Origin: Leptolyngbyaceae cyanobacterium clean351
GTDB lineage: Bacteria > Cyanobacteriota > Cyanobacteriia > DAIDHW01
DNA length: 64,000 bases
Direction of reading: 5' to 3'
Assembly: GCA_027451865.1 (NCBI GenBank)
Contig: DAIDHW010000001.1
Location: 558,353 to 622,352, forward strand
Part shown: positions 41,902 through 51,414 of the stretch, in pieces
How positions within the stretch are numbered: the first letter of the stretch is position 1
How the letters are laid out: each line of letters begins with the position of its first letter
Position numbers and translations under genes: made by a program
Notes under the pieces: generated by a model
The model's input: only the letters and a program-made list of their open reading frames with translations
What the model was told of the DNA's origin: nothing
Databases searched by the model: none

Positions 41902-44900
41902 ACCTATCTGAGCTGTTTATCCGCCGTCCGATTATGACCACCCTGGTCATGGTAGGGGTGGTGATATTCGGGGTGATGAGCTACCCACTACTGCCCATCA
42001 GCAATCTGCCTAATGTAGACTACCCAACCATCCAGGTGTCCGCGCAAAGGCCCGGGAGTAGTCCCGAAACCATGGCCGATTCGGTCACCAGACCCCTGGA
42101 AAAACAGTTCTCCACCATCGCCAGCCTCACATCCCTTAGCTCTACAAGTGCTTCGGGCACCAGCCAGATCACCCTCCAGTTCGATCTAGACCGCAACCTG
42201 GACGACGCCGCCCAGGACGTGGAGGCAGCCATTGCCGCCGCCCGAGGGCAAATCCCTAACGATCTGCCTAACCCACCCTCCTACCGCAAGGTCAACCCCG
42301 CTGACCAGCCCATTCTTTACCTATACCTGACCTCCTCTACTCTGCCCCTGACCCAGGTGGATGAATACGCCGAGACCCTGGTGGCCCAAAGGCTTTCGGT
42401 ACTCCCTGGTGTAGCCCAGGTGGAGGTATACGGAGCCCAAAAGGCGGCGGTGCGGGCACAGATGAACCCCTCCAGTCTGGCCTCCTACGGTATTAGCCTC
42501 GACCAAGTCCAAGCGGCCATTCAAGCAGGAAACGTAGACCTGCCCACTGGTAGTCTTTCTGGGCCGACCAAAAGCGCCACCATTGAGATTAACGGTCAGT
42601 TGGCTGAAGCTCAAGCCTACCGGTCCCTAGTGGTGGCCTACCGCAACGGGGCACCGGTCTATCTAGACCAGCTGGGGAACGTGATTAATGGTGTTCAGGA
42701 CGACCAATCGGCCAGTTGGTATAACGACACACCAGCCATCGTTTTAACTGTCCAGCGCCAACCAGGCAGCAATACGGTCCAAGTTGTAGACAGCATTCAG
42801 GCCCTGCTGCCCAAGTTACAAGGGCAAATTCCCGGGGCGGTGGAAATTAACACCCTCTACGATGCCTCGCAGGCTATCCGCGCCTCCGTCGCTGATGTGG
42901 AGTTTACCCTGGCCTTGACGGTGGCTCTGGTGGTGTCAGTGATTTTTCTATTCCTGCACAACTTTTGGGCTACCTTAATCCCCAGCTTGGCCCTACCCGT
43001 GTCCCTGGTGGGTACCTTTGCCATGATGTACCTGCTAGGTTACTCCCTAGATACCCTTTCCCTCCTGGCCTTGACCCTTTCCGTGGGATTTGTGGTCGAT
43101 GACGCCATCGTCATGCTTGAAAATATCGTCCGTCATCTGGAACAGGGGGAGCCACCCCTGGAAGCTGCCCACTCTGGATCGCGGGAAATCAGCTTTACGA
43201 TTCTCTCCATGACTTTGTCCCTGGTGGCTGTGTTCATCCCCATGTTGTTCTTGGGGGGATTGGTAGGGCGGCTATTCCGGGAGTTTGCCGTCACTATTGC
43301 CGTGGCTATCCTGGTCTCTGGGTTTGTCTCCCTCACCCTCACCCCCATGCTCTGTAGTCGTTTCCTGCGCACTACCGAACACCTAGACCCCTTTAGTCAA
43401 ACCGCTGAGGCTCTCTTTGCCAGGCTTGTGAGAGCCTACGATTGGAGCCTAAAACTGTGCCTGCGCTACCACGTGACCACCTTAATTATTGCCGGGGCAA
43501 TGGCGGCGGGGACAGTAGTTTTATTCCTGACCGTGCCTAAGGGTTTTATTCCCAGTGAGGATACCGGTCAACTGACTGCTACCACCCAGGGGTCCCAGGC
43601 GGGGTCCTTTGCCGCCCTAGTCCGCCAACAAAAGGATTTAGTGCAACTGATTCGTCAAAATCCCGCCGTGGCCGCAGTGAACTCCAATGTGGAGGACAGC
43701 TATAACGGCAGCTTGTTAATTCGGCTAAAGCCCCTCTCCCAACGTACCGCCAGTGCCGACCAGATTCTTGAACAGCTGCGCCGCCAAGCCCTCCAAGTGG
43801 TGGGCCTGACCACCTTCCTTTCTAACCCCCCCGTACTCCCTGTAGGCAGTCAGACTAGCCCCGGGGCCTACCAATTCACCATCCAAAGTCCAGATGTCAA
43901 ACAGTTGTATCACTATGCGCCCCTGTTCTTAACTCAACTACAGCAATTGCCGCAACTACGGGATGTGACGAGTGACTTACGGCTAGAGCATCCCGAGGTG
44001 GAGGTGCGCATCAACCGGGACCAGGCAGCCAGCCTTGGGATTAGCGCCCAGGAGGTGGAAAGTACCCTACGCAACGCCTACGGCACCTACCAGGTCTCAA
44101 CCATCTACGGGTCTAGCAACGAGTACCAAGTCATTCTAGAGTTAGAACCTCAGTACCAACTAGACCCGGCTAGTTTAGGGCTCCTGTACGTCAGCTCCAC
44201 CAGCGGCACCCTAGTACCGTTAAATACCTTTGCCCAGCTGATTCCCCGGGTGGGGCCCCTGACAGTAAATCACTTCGGCCAAACCCAGTCTGCCACCATC
44301 TCCTTCAACCTCCCCCCAGAAGTTTCCCTAGACCAAGCTACCCAGGCTATTGACCAAGTCCGAGCCCAGGTCTTGCCCTCAACCCTAATTGCCGGTTTTC
44401 AGGGGGCCGCCCAGGTATTTCAGGACTCCTTTCAAGGCTTAGGTTTGCTCCTAGGGGTTGCAGTACTGGTGATTTACCTGGTGTTGGGGGTCCTGTACGA
44501 AGACTTCCTGCACCCCCTGACAATTCTATCAGGGTTACCCTCGGCTGGGTTTGGGGCCCTCCTGGCCCTAGAGGTTTTGGGTCTTGAACTAGATGTGTAC
44601 TCCTTCATTGGCATTATTCTCCTAGTGGGGATTGTGAAGAAGAACGGAATCATGATGGTGGACTTTGCCCTGGAGGCTCAGCGCAATCAGCATCAGACCC
44701 CCGCCCAGGCCATGTACGAAGCCTGTCTAGTCCGGTTCCGGCCAATCATGATGACCACTATGGCAGCTTTGATGGGCACCCTACCCATCGCCCTCGGCTG
44801 GGGAGCAGGAGCAGAGGCCCGCCGGCCCCTGGGGGTGGCGGTGGTAGGGGGGCTGCTATTTTCCCAACTAGTCACCCTCTATCTGACGCCGGTAGTCTAC

Positions 44901-44960
44901 ACCTACCTGGAATCCTGGCGCCAGTCTTGGGTCAGGTCTAACCCCTCCCTCCAGGAGTGA
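41898..44960 (+). CDS. RND efflux pump inner-membrane subunit 1 (MdtB-like)
   Basis: A 1020-residue hydrophobe/amphiphile efflux (HAE1) RND transporter, 12 membrane helices expected and two large periplasmic loops. Marks: FIRRPIMTTLVMVGVVIFG, the TM4 proton site SVGFVVDDAIVMLENIVRH with the paired Asp (VVDD), and the C-terminal LVGIVKKNGIMMVDFALEAQ and RFRPIMMTTMAALMGTLP. It uses proton-motive force to export toxic compounds. Overlaps the adaptor gene before it and the second pump gene after it (GTGA), so the three are probably co-translated. Confidence 0.94.
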   Translation: MNLSELFIRRPIMTTLVMVGVVIFGVMSYPLLPISNLPNVDYPTIQVSAQRPGSSPETMADSVTRPLEKQFSTIASLTSLSSTSASGTSQITLQFDLDRNLDDAAQDVEAAIAAARGQIPNDLPNPPSYRKVNPADQPILYLYLTSSTLPLTQVDEYAETLVAQRLSVLPGVAQVEVYGAQKAAVRAQMNPSSLASYGISLDQVQAAIQAGNVDLPTGSLSGPTKSATIEINGQLAEAQAYRSLVVAYRNGAPVYLDQLGNVINGVQDDQSASWYNDTPAIVLTVQRQPGSNTVQVVDSIQALLPKLQGQIPGAVEINTLYDASQAIRASVADVEFTLALTVALVVSVIFLFLHNFWATLIPSLALPVSLVGTFAMMYLLGYSLDTLSLLALTLSVGFVVDDAIVMLENIVRHLEQGEPPLEAAHSGSREISFTILSMTLSLVAVFIPMLFLGGLVGRLFREFAVTIAVAILVSGFVSLTLTPMLCSRFLRTTEHLDPFSQTAEALFARLVRAYDWSLKLCLRYHVTTLIIAGAMAAGTVVLFLTVPKGFIPSEDTGQLTATTQGSQAGSFAALVRQQKDLVQLIRQNPAVAAVNSNVEDSYNGSLLIRLKPLSQRTASADQILEQLRRQALQVVGLTTFLSNPPVLPVGSQTSPGAYQFTIQSPDVKQLYHYAPLFLTQLQQLPQLRDVTSDLRLEHPEVEVRINRDQAASLGISAQEVESTLRNAYGTYQVSTIYGSSNEYQVILELEPQYQLDPASLGLLYVSSTSGTLVPLNTFAQLIPRVGPLTVNHFGQTQSATISFNLPPEVSLDQATQAIDQVRAQVLPSTLIAGFQGAAQVFQDSFQGLGLLLGVAVLVIYLVLGVLYEDFLHPLTILSGLPSAGFGALLALEVLGLELDVYSFIGIILLVGIVKKNGIMMVDFALEAQRNQHQTPAQAMYEACLVRFRPIMMTTMAALMGTLPIALGWGAGAEARRPLGVAVVGGLLFSQLVTLYLTPVVYTYLESWRQSWVRSNPSLQE

Positions 44961-47900
44961 CTAGCACCTTGAATCCCTCAGCCCTATTTATCTACCGACC
45001 AGTCACCACCTCTCTGTTAAGCATTGCCCTGGTGGTATTCGGATTTTTGGGCTACTTCTTTTTGCCCATCAGTGACCTGCCCCAGGTGGATTTCCCAACG
45101 ATTGTGGTCTCGGTTAGCTCCCCCGGGGCTAGCCCAGAAACCATGGCCACGGCGGTGGCCGGCCCCCTGGAGAAGCAATTCTCCGCTATTTCCGGCCTGG
45201 ACTCATTTAGTTCCACCAACAGCCTCGGTCAAACCCAGATCGTGTTGCAGTTTAGCTTGGACCGCAACACGGATGACGCGGCCAAGGATGTGCAGGCGGC
45301 AATCTCGGCTGCGGCCGGGGAACTTCCCACGGACCTGCCCGGCCCCCCCACCTACCGGAAAGTCAACCCTAGCGCGGCTCCGATCCTCTACCTATACTTC
45401 TACTCTGGCACCTTACCTATCTCCACGGTGGATGAGTACGCCGAAGTGACGGTGGGCGAGCCGATCTCTATGGTGGAGGGGGTCGCCGAGGTAAACGTCT
45501 TCGGGCAACGGGAGTACGCCGTCCGGGTGCAGCTTGACCCCAACCGGTTAGCTGCCTTGGGGATCGACCTGGAGACCGTGCGCTCAGCGATTATGGCCAG
45601 CAATCCTGAACTCCCCACCGGCAGCCTGACTAACAACGACCAGAGTTTTACCATCACCACCAACGGCCAACTCACCAATGCCGCCGCCTACCGTCCCTTA
45701 ATTGTCGCCTACCGCAACGGGGCCCCAGTGCGGCTGCAAGATCTAGGTCAGGTCATCGACAGTATCCAAAACGATAAGGTCTCCAACTTCTTCAATGGCC
45801 TCTCCTCGGTGGTACTAGCCATCCAGCGCCAGCCCGGCACCAATACCGTCGCGATCGTAGACAACATCAAGAAACTCCTCCCCACCCTGCGTCAACAGGT
45901 CCCCCAGGAAATCCAGATGGGGATCTTTTATGACCGCTCCCAGTCGGTACGCTCTTCAGTAGCCGACGTCCAGTGGACCTTGGGGTTAGCGGTGTTGCTG
46001 GTGGTGGCGGTAATTTATCTATTCCTACGCAGTCCCTGGCCGACCCTAATTCCCAGTCTCTCCCTGCCTGTATCCCTAGTAGGCACCTTTGCAGTGATGA
46101 ATCTGTTGGGGTTCTCCTTGGATAATCTCTCCCTCCTAGCCCTGACCTTGAGTGTCGGTTTTGTAGTGGACGACGCCATCGTAGTGGTAGAAAACATCTT
46201 TCGCCACCTGGAGCGAGGCGAGGGCCGGATGACTGCAGCCCTGCAAGGTTCAGGGGAAGTCAGCTTTACGATCATTTCCATGACCTTGTCCCTGGTGGCG
46301 GTCTTTATCCCCATCCTGTTTATGGGCGGGATTATCGGTCGCCTGTTCCACGAGTTTGCCGTCACCATTTCCGTGGCGATCCTGATCTCAGGGTTTATAT
46401 CCCTCACCCTCACCCCCATGCTCTGCAGCCGGCTCCTACAGCCAGCTCCTCCCCAGGACCACACCTCAAGCCTCCTAAGTCGAGTTTACGCTGCTACCCT
46501 CAGGGTGGTCCTGAGACACCGCAGCCTTGCCTTGGGAGTCTCTTTGGCCATCGTGTTGGGCACTGTCTACCTAGTAGCAGTAGTCCCCAAGGGTTTCATC
46601 CCCACGGAGGACACCGGCCAGATCGTTGGCTTCACTAAGGCGGCGGTGGACATCTCTTTCCCTGATATGGTTCGTCATCAGCAGGAGGTAGTAGATGTGA
46701 TCCGCCGGAACCAGACCGTAGCCTCCGTCAACTCCAGCGTAGGGGCCGCGGGACCAGCTGCCTCGGGGGGACTGGACACCGGGCGAATCTTCATTCACCT
46801 GAAGCCCATGAGCGAGCGGCGGATTAGCTCCAACGAGGTGATTGCCCAGCTGCGCCCACAACTAGCCCGGATCCCTGGCATCCAAGTGTTTTTACAAACC
46901 CCCCCCGCCATCCCCATCGGGGCCCAGCAAACCAATAGTTTGTACCAGTTCTCCCTCCAGAGCACTGATATTAACCAACTCTATCAGGCTGTTCCGGAAC
47001 TAGAGGCCAAGGTCCGCACCATACCGGGGGTTAAGGATGTTAACAGCACTCTTGACCTCAACAGTCCCCAAGTCCAAGTCCAGGTTAACCATACCAAGGC
47101 GGCTACCTACGGGATCACCGCCGCCCAGATAGCCAACACCCTCCAGGACGCCTACGGCGGCCGGCAAGTGTCCCTAATGTACACCCCCAACGACCAGTTC
47201 TACGTGATCTTGGAGCTGCAGCCCCAGTATCAGTTGGACGCCACAGCCCTTTCTCACCTGTACGTGACCGGGAGCAATAATATTCTTGTACCTCTAGAGG
47301 CTGTAGCCCAGATTTCCCTGGGGGTCGGTCCCCTCACCGTCACCCATGTAGGGGAGCTACCATCCGCTACCATCTCCTGGAATTTAGCGCCGGGGGCGAA
47401 TTTAGGCGCGGTCACCCAGCAAGTGAGTATTCTAGCCGCGGCTGCCCTGCCTGCCGGTGTCCAGGGCAGTTTCCAAGGGTCAGCCAAGGCCTTTCAGGAG
47501 TCCTTTGGTAACCTAGGACAACTGTTGTTTGTGGCGGTGTTGGTGATTTACTTAGTGCTAGGAATTCTCTACGAGGACTTTATTCATCCCTTGACCATTT
47601 TGTCCGGTTTGCCCTCGGCTGGGTTTGGGGCCCTGCTAGCCCTAATAGTTACCGGCAGTCAGCTGGACGTTTACTCTTTCATCGGTATGATCCTGTTGAT
47701 CGGCATCGTCAAGAAAAATGGAATCATGATTGTAGACTTTGCCATCGAAGCCCAGCGGCGCGACCTGATCGGCTCCCTAGAGGCAATTTACCAAGCTTCC
47801 CTGGTACGCTTCCGACCGATCATGATCACCACCATGGTAGCCCTGGTGGGCACCCTGCCAATTGCTCTGGGAATTGGCTCAGGGGCCGATGCCCGCCGAC

Positions 47901-48061
47901 CCATGGGCATAGCTGTGGTAGGAGGGCTGCTATTTTCTCAGCTGCTGACCCTCTACATCACCCCGGTTTACTACACCTATTTGGAAAACCTTCGGCAGTG
48001 GTTGGGTGGCCGCAACCAGCAGTCTCCTACCTCCCAACCAAAGCAGAGCACTCCGGTATAG
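44957..48061 (+). CDS. RND efflux pump inner-membrane subunit 2 (MdtC-like)
   Basis: A 1034-residue HAE1 pump similar to subunit 1 over its whole length: FIYRPVTTSLLSIALVVFG, SVGFVVDDAIVVVENIFRHLE (proton-relay Asp pair), LIGIVKKNGIMIVDFAIEAQ and RFRPIMITTMVALVGTLP. Starts with GTG 44957, overlapping the previous stop. Two different, tandem RND genes behind one adaptor is the MdtABC layout, in which B and C form a mixed trimer. Substrates are unknown. No TolC-like gene is nearby, so the outer-membrane channel must come from elsewhere. Confidence 0.94.
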   Translation: MTSTLNPSALFIYRPVTTSLLSIALVVFGFLGYFFLPISDLPQVDFPTIVVSVSSPGASPETMATAVAGPLEKQFSAISGLDSFSSTNSLGQTQIVLQFSLDRNTDDAAKDVQAAISAAAGELPTDLPGPPTYRKVNPSAAPILYLYFYSGTLPISTVDEYAEVTVGEPISMVEGVAEVNVFGQREYAVRVQLDPNRLAALGIDLETVRSAIMASNPELPTGSLTNNDQSFTITTNGQLTNAAAYRPLIVAYRNGAPVRLQDLGQVIDSIQNDKVSNFFNGLSSVVLAIQRQPGTNTVAIVDNIKKLLPTLRQQVPQEIQMGIFYDRSQSVRSSVADVQWTLGLAVLLVVAVIYLFLRSPWPTLIPSLSLPVSLVGTFAVMNLLGFSLDNLSLLALTLSVGFVVDDAIVVVENIFRHLERGEGRMTAALQGSGEVSFTIISMTLSLVAVFIPILFMGGIIGRLFHEFAVTISVAILISGFISLTLTPMLCSRLLQPAPPQDHTSSLLSRVYAATLRVVLRHRSLALGVSLAIVLGTVYLVAVVPKGFIPTEDTGQIVGFTKAAVDISFPDMVRHQQEVVDVIRRNQTVASVNSSVGAAGPAASGGLDTGRIFIHLKPMSERRISSNEVIAQLRPQLARIPGIQVFLQTPPAIPIGAQQTNSLYQFSLQSTDINQLYQAVPELEAKVRTIPGVKDVNSTLDLNSPQVQVQVNHTKAATYGITAAQIANTLQDAYGGRQVSLMYTPNDQFYVILELQPQYQLDATALSHLYVTGSNNILVPLEAVAQISLGVGPLTVTHVGELPSATISWNLAPGANLGAVTQQVSILAAAALPAGVQGSFQGSAKAFQESFGNLGQLLFVAVLVIYLVLGILYEDFIHPLTILSGLPSAGFGALLALIVTGSQLDVYSFIGMILLIGIVKKNGIMIVDFAIEAQRRDLIGSLEAIYQASLVRFRPIMITTMVALVGTLPIALGIGSGADARRPMGIAVVGGLLFSQLLTLYITPVYYTYLENLRQWLGGRNQQSPTSQPKQSTPV

Positions 48062-48070
48062 AAGAGCTAC

Positions 48071-49504
48071 CTAAGCAGATACTGCCAGGGCTTGGGTCAA
48101 GCGGGAGCGGTCCTCCCCCTTGGCGTGCAGCAATAGCCAGGCCTGCGCCAGGTCCGGACCATGCATGGCTCCCAGTAGGGCTGCCCGCAAACCGCGCATG
48201 ACTAAGCCCTTTTTCACGTGCTGCGTCTCGGTAATGGCTTGGATAAACCCGGGAATATTGTTTATATCCAGGGAGTCTAGATCCTGGAGAACAGCCTGGA
48301 GCACCGCCCTTGTGCCTGGCTGCCTTAGCTGTTGTTGAGCTGCCTCATCCAGGGTCACCCCGGTCTCAAAGAAAGTCTTTGCCAAACCAACTGCATCCTT
48401 AAGTCGCACTAGGCTCGGACCGATCAGGGCAGTAAGGGCCTCTAACCAGGTCTGGTCCGTCTCGGGTCCTAAGGGATAACCAGCCCCCTGCCAGAAGGGG
48501 ACTAGGGCAGCCGTTAACTCAGGAATAGGCAACTGATGCAGGTATTGACTATTGAGCCAGTCCAATTTATCCCAGTCAAACTTTGCCCCGGCCCGGTTGA
48601 CTCGACTAAAACTAAAGTTGGCCGCCGCCTGATCCAAGGTGAATATCTCCTGACCATCAGGGGGAGACCAGCCGAGGAGGGTCATGTAGTTGACTAGAGC
48701 TGCCGCTGTGTACCCCAGGTCCCGAAAGTCCCAGATTGAAGTTACCCCATCCCGCTTGGAGAGCTTTTGCCCCGCCGCATTCAGGATCAAGGGAGTATGG
48801 ATAAATTCCGGCACCGTTGCCCCTAGGGCTTCGTACAGGAGGATTTGCTTAGCGGTATTAGCGATGTGGTCTTCGCCCCGAATCACGTGGGTAATGCCCA
48901 TAGCGATGTCGTCTACCACTACGGCTAGGTTGTAGAGGGGCTGACCGACCCCCCGGTCACTGGCGCGGGCAATCACCATGTCTCCCCCTAGGTCTTGCCC
49001 TTTCCAGGTCACCTCACCCCTGACTCCATCTAGCCAAGTGATCACCCGGGCATCATCGATCTTGAACCTGACTACTGGTTCTCGGCCTTCGGCACGATAA
49101 GCCTGCTGTTGGGCCGGGGTAAGATGACGATGGCGGTTATCGTAGCGGGGTGCTTGACCCTGGGCTTTTTGGCTTGTGCGCAGCTGCTCAAGCTCTGCCT
49201 CACTGCAGTAGCAGTAGTAGGCCCATTCCCGATCGAGGAGAGTTTGAATAGCCTGTTGGTAGAGATCGCCCCGCTGGGACTGAAAGAACGGCCCCTCATC
49301 CCAGGTAAGCCCTAGCCAACGCAGACCCTCGAGAATATTCTCGGTGTATTCCGAACGGGAACGCTCCTGGTCTGTATCCTCAATCCGGAGGACAAACTGC
49401 CCCCCCTGGTGGCGAGCAAATAGCCAATTGAACACCCCCGTCCGGGCGGTGCCGATATGTAAATTCCCGGTTGGGCTCGGGGCAAGCCGGACACGTACAC
49501 TCAA
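48071..49504 (-). CDS. gltX: Glutamyl-tRNA synthetase
   Basis: About 477 residues. The ATP motif [17 protein letters not shown] near residue 15, [18 protein letters not shown] (KMSKS-like) near 245 and the anticodon-binding C-terminal helices are present. It charges tRNA-Glu and, in cyanobacteria, usually tRNA-Gln as well, feeding both translation and tetrapyrrole synthesis via Glu-tRNA. The start is taken as TTG 49504 ([13 protein letters not shown], the usual beginning), with GAGAG upstream; TTG 49537 would add eleven residues. It is nearly tail to tail with the RND operon (9-base gap). Confidence 0.95.
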   Translation of the reverse strand: MSVRVRLAPSPTGNLHIGTARTGVFNWLFARHQGGQFVLRIEDTDQERSRSEYTENILEGLRWLGLTWDEGPFFQSQRGDLYQQAIQTLLDREWAYYCYCSEAELEQLRTSQKAQGQAPRYDNRHRHLTPAQQQAYRAEGREPVVRFKIDDARVITWLDGVRGEVTWKGQDLGGDMVIARASDRGVGQPLYNLAVVVDDIAMGITHVIRGEDHIANTAKQILLYEALGATVPEFIHTPLILNAAGQKLSKRDGVTSIWDFRDLGYTAAALVNYMTLLGWSPPDGQEIFTLDQAAANFSFSRVNRAGAKFDWDKLDWLNSQYLHQLPIPELTAALVPFWQGAGYPLGPETDQTWLEALTALIGPSLVRLKDAVGLAKTFFETGVTLDEAAQQQLRQPGTRAVLQAVLQDLDSLDINNIPGFIQAITETQHVKKGLVMRGLRAALLGAMHGPDLAQAWLLLHAKGEDRSRLTQALAVSA

Positions 49505-49620
49505 GGGATAAGACTCTCTTACGATAGGTGTTGGCAAGCTAAACTGTCCTTAGCACTGCCCCAGGCAAACCCGATCCGGCTCAAAGCTGGGTCAACTGCC
49601 GGGGCAGGCTGCTGCCATCC

Positions 49621-49935
49621 CTAGCGGTCTGAATAACCGCCTCGGTTGAAGGGCCGACCAGCCGCGTTACCATTGCCGGTCCGGGGCTTGTCTTGCTTCG
49701 GTCTGGCTTTGTTAACCCGCAGGTCACGGCCCATCCACTCGGCGCCATCTAGGGCCGTGATCGCAGCGGCTTCTTCGGTTTCCGTTTCCATTTCCACAAA
49801 GCCGAAACCACGGATGCGTCCTGTCTCCCGGTCCACTGGTAGCAGAACCCGCTTGACTGTCCCATACTCGGCGAATATGTCGGACAGGTCTTGCTGAGTA
49901 ACTTGGAACGAGAGATTACCTACATAGATCGACAT
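49621..49935 (-). CDS. RRM-type RNA-binding protein (cyanobacterial Rbp)
   Basis: A 104-residue single RRM protein with RNP2 IYVGNL (3-8) and RNP1 RGFGFVEM (41-48), then a short Gly/Asn-rich tail ending FNRGGYSDR. These proteins bind single-stranded RNA; in cyanobacteria some are cold-induced and others guide photosynthetic mRNAs to thylakoids. The gene stands alone, with a long leader region on its upstream side (49936-50118). Confidence 0.95.
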   Translation of the reverse strand: MSIYVGNLSFQVTQQDLSDIFAEYGTVKRVLLPVDRETGRIRGFGFVEMETETEEAAAITALDGAEWMGRDLRVNKARPKQDKPRTGNGNAAGRPFNRGGYSDR

Positions 49936-50118
49936 TGAACTTCTCCAGGATCAAAAAGGCGCAGGGACTTCAGAATCGGGAGAATGCTCTTGGATTAACA
50001 AGTAACAAAGGAGTCGCCGAATGAATTTCTGCATTTCAAGCATAGCCTATTCAGTGGTGCCGATGTCATCTAGGCTAAAGGATGGGTACTCTTGACCAGA
50101 ATTGGCAAGACTGACACT

Positions 50119-51303
50119 TTAGTTGTCCCTGAGACCCTGGTGCTCCCCTAGAACTTGACCATACACTTCCTCCGTGGCCTTGGCGAGTCGGGGCCAGCCG
50201 AAGCGCGCTGGCAGGTCGGCGGCCGCCTGCTCCGTTAAGCGTCGCCCCAGCTCCGGGTTGCACAGTACCTGCAAAATCCCCCAGGCTAGGGAGTCGGGGT
50301 TATTGCTCCAGGTGACAATGCCTGTTTCCATATGTCGTACCACTTCCGGTAGCCCGCCGGCATTGGAAACTACTACGGGTACCCGGGCAGCGAAGTTCTC
50401 TAGTACCACAATTCCAAAGGGCTCGTACAGACTAGGAAAAACGGCGCAGTCAGCCACTTGGCGAAAGCGATGAAGCTGATCGTCAGCCATAAAGCCACTG
50501 AATTGACAATACTTGCTAATCCCCAAGGACCTAGCTTCCTGCTCCAAGTCATCGACCCAGCCAGTCCCGATCAGTACTATGCGCAGGTGTCCTTCAAGGT
50601 GCTCAATCACCTGGGGAGCAGCCTGCAGCAAGACTTTCACCCCCTTTTCGTAGGTCATGCGGCCCACGTAGTAGATGAGCTTCTCCCCCTCAAGGGCGTA
50701 CTGGCTTCGCCAGGCCTGGCGGTCAAAGTCCAAAGGGTAAGGGCGGGGGCGGATGCCGTTATAAATCACCCGCATCTTTTCCCCCGGACAGGCAAAAGCG
50801 CGCTCTAGTTCCTGGCACATGTACTGACTGCACACGATCACCCGGCCAGCGTTGCGCACCAGGTAACCCTCCTTACCGTGGATGTAGTGCTGTTCAGGGG
50901 TGTGAATACCGTTGCAGCGGCCGTACTCCGTGGCATGGAGGGTGGCCAATAGGGGGAGCCGGAAAATATCTTTCAGAGCTACCGCCGCATCTCCCACTAG
51001 CCAGTCGTGGGCGTGGATCAAGTCGAAGGGACCAGCAGCCATGAGGATTTTGCCCCCGTGAAACCCCATGCTTTCGTTCATGTTGGCCACCCAGTGGAGA
51101 AAGGTGTCACTGCAGGCCACAGGCACCCGGTGGACATGGACCCCCTCTACTACCTCGTAGGCAGGAGCCGGGGCGAACTCAACTGTGACCAGATGTACTT
51201 CATGGCCTCGCTGGACTATTTCCGGGTACAGTTCCGCCACATGGCGAGATATACCCCCAACGATCCGGGGGGGAAACTCCCAAGTCAAGACCAAGATTTT
51301 CAT
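50119..51303 (-). CDS. GT4 family glycosyltransferase (GT-B)
   Basis: About 394 residues, start ATG 51303 (MKILVLTWEFPPRIVGGISRH). The N-terminal half binds the acceptor (EFPPRIVGGISRHV) and the C-terminal half the sugar nucleotide: GRMTYEKGVKVLLQAAP and FPSLYEPFGIVVLENFAARVPVVVSNAGGLPEVV (in part), with the EX7E motif. It is the glycogen-synthase-like branch of GT4. Might act on surface polysaccharide, alpha-glucan or a glycolipid; not resolvable. It follows the DUF2079 gene by 111 bases on the same strand. Confidence 0.88.
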   Translation of the reverse strand: MKILVLTWEFPPRIVGGISRHVAELYPEIVQRGHEVHLVTVEFAPAPAYEVVEGVHVHRVPVACSDTFLHWVANMNESMGFHGGKILMAAGPFDLIHAHDWLVGDAAVALKDIFRLPLLATLHATEYGRCNGIHTPEQHYIHGKEGYLVRNAGRVIVCSQYMCQELERAFACPGEKMRVIYNGIRPRPYPLDFDRQAWRSQYALEGEKLIYYVGRMTYEKGVKVLLQAAPQVIEHLEGHLRIVLIGTGWVDDLEQEARSLGISKYCQFSGFMADDQLHRFRQVADCAVFPSLYEPFGIVVLENFAARVPVVVSNAGGLPEVVRHMETGIVTWSNNPDSLAWGILQVLCNPELGRRLTEQAAADLPARFGWPRLAKATEEVYGQVLGEHQGLRDN

Positions 51304-51414
51304 AGCAGCACAGGGAACGGGGAGATGGTTATCCCCCAAGGAACAGATACCCTGAGGGGTGGTCGAGGAAAAATGGAGCCACTGTACCTACTGCTACACC
51401 CCTGTCCCTCCAGG

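Noticed and set aside
49556-49607. CTGCCCC/GGGGCAG inverted repeat downstream of gltX start
   Set aside because: The arms are 38 bases apart with no T run; probably chance.
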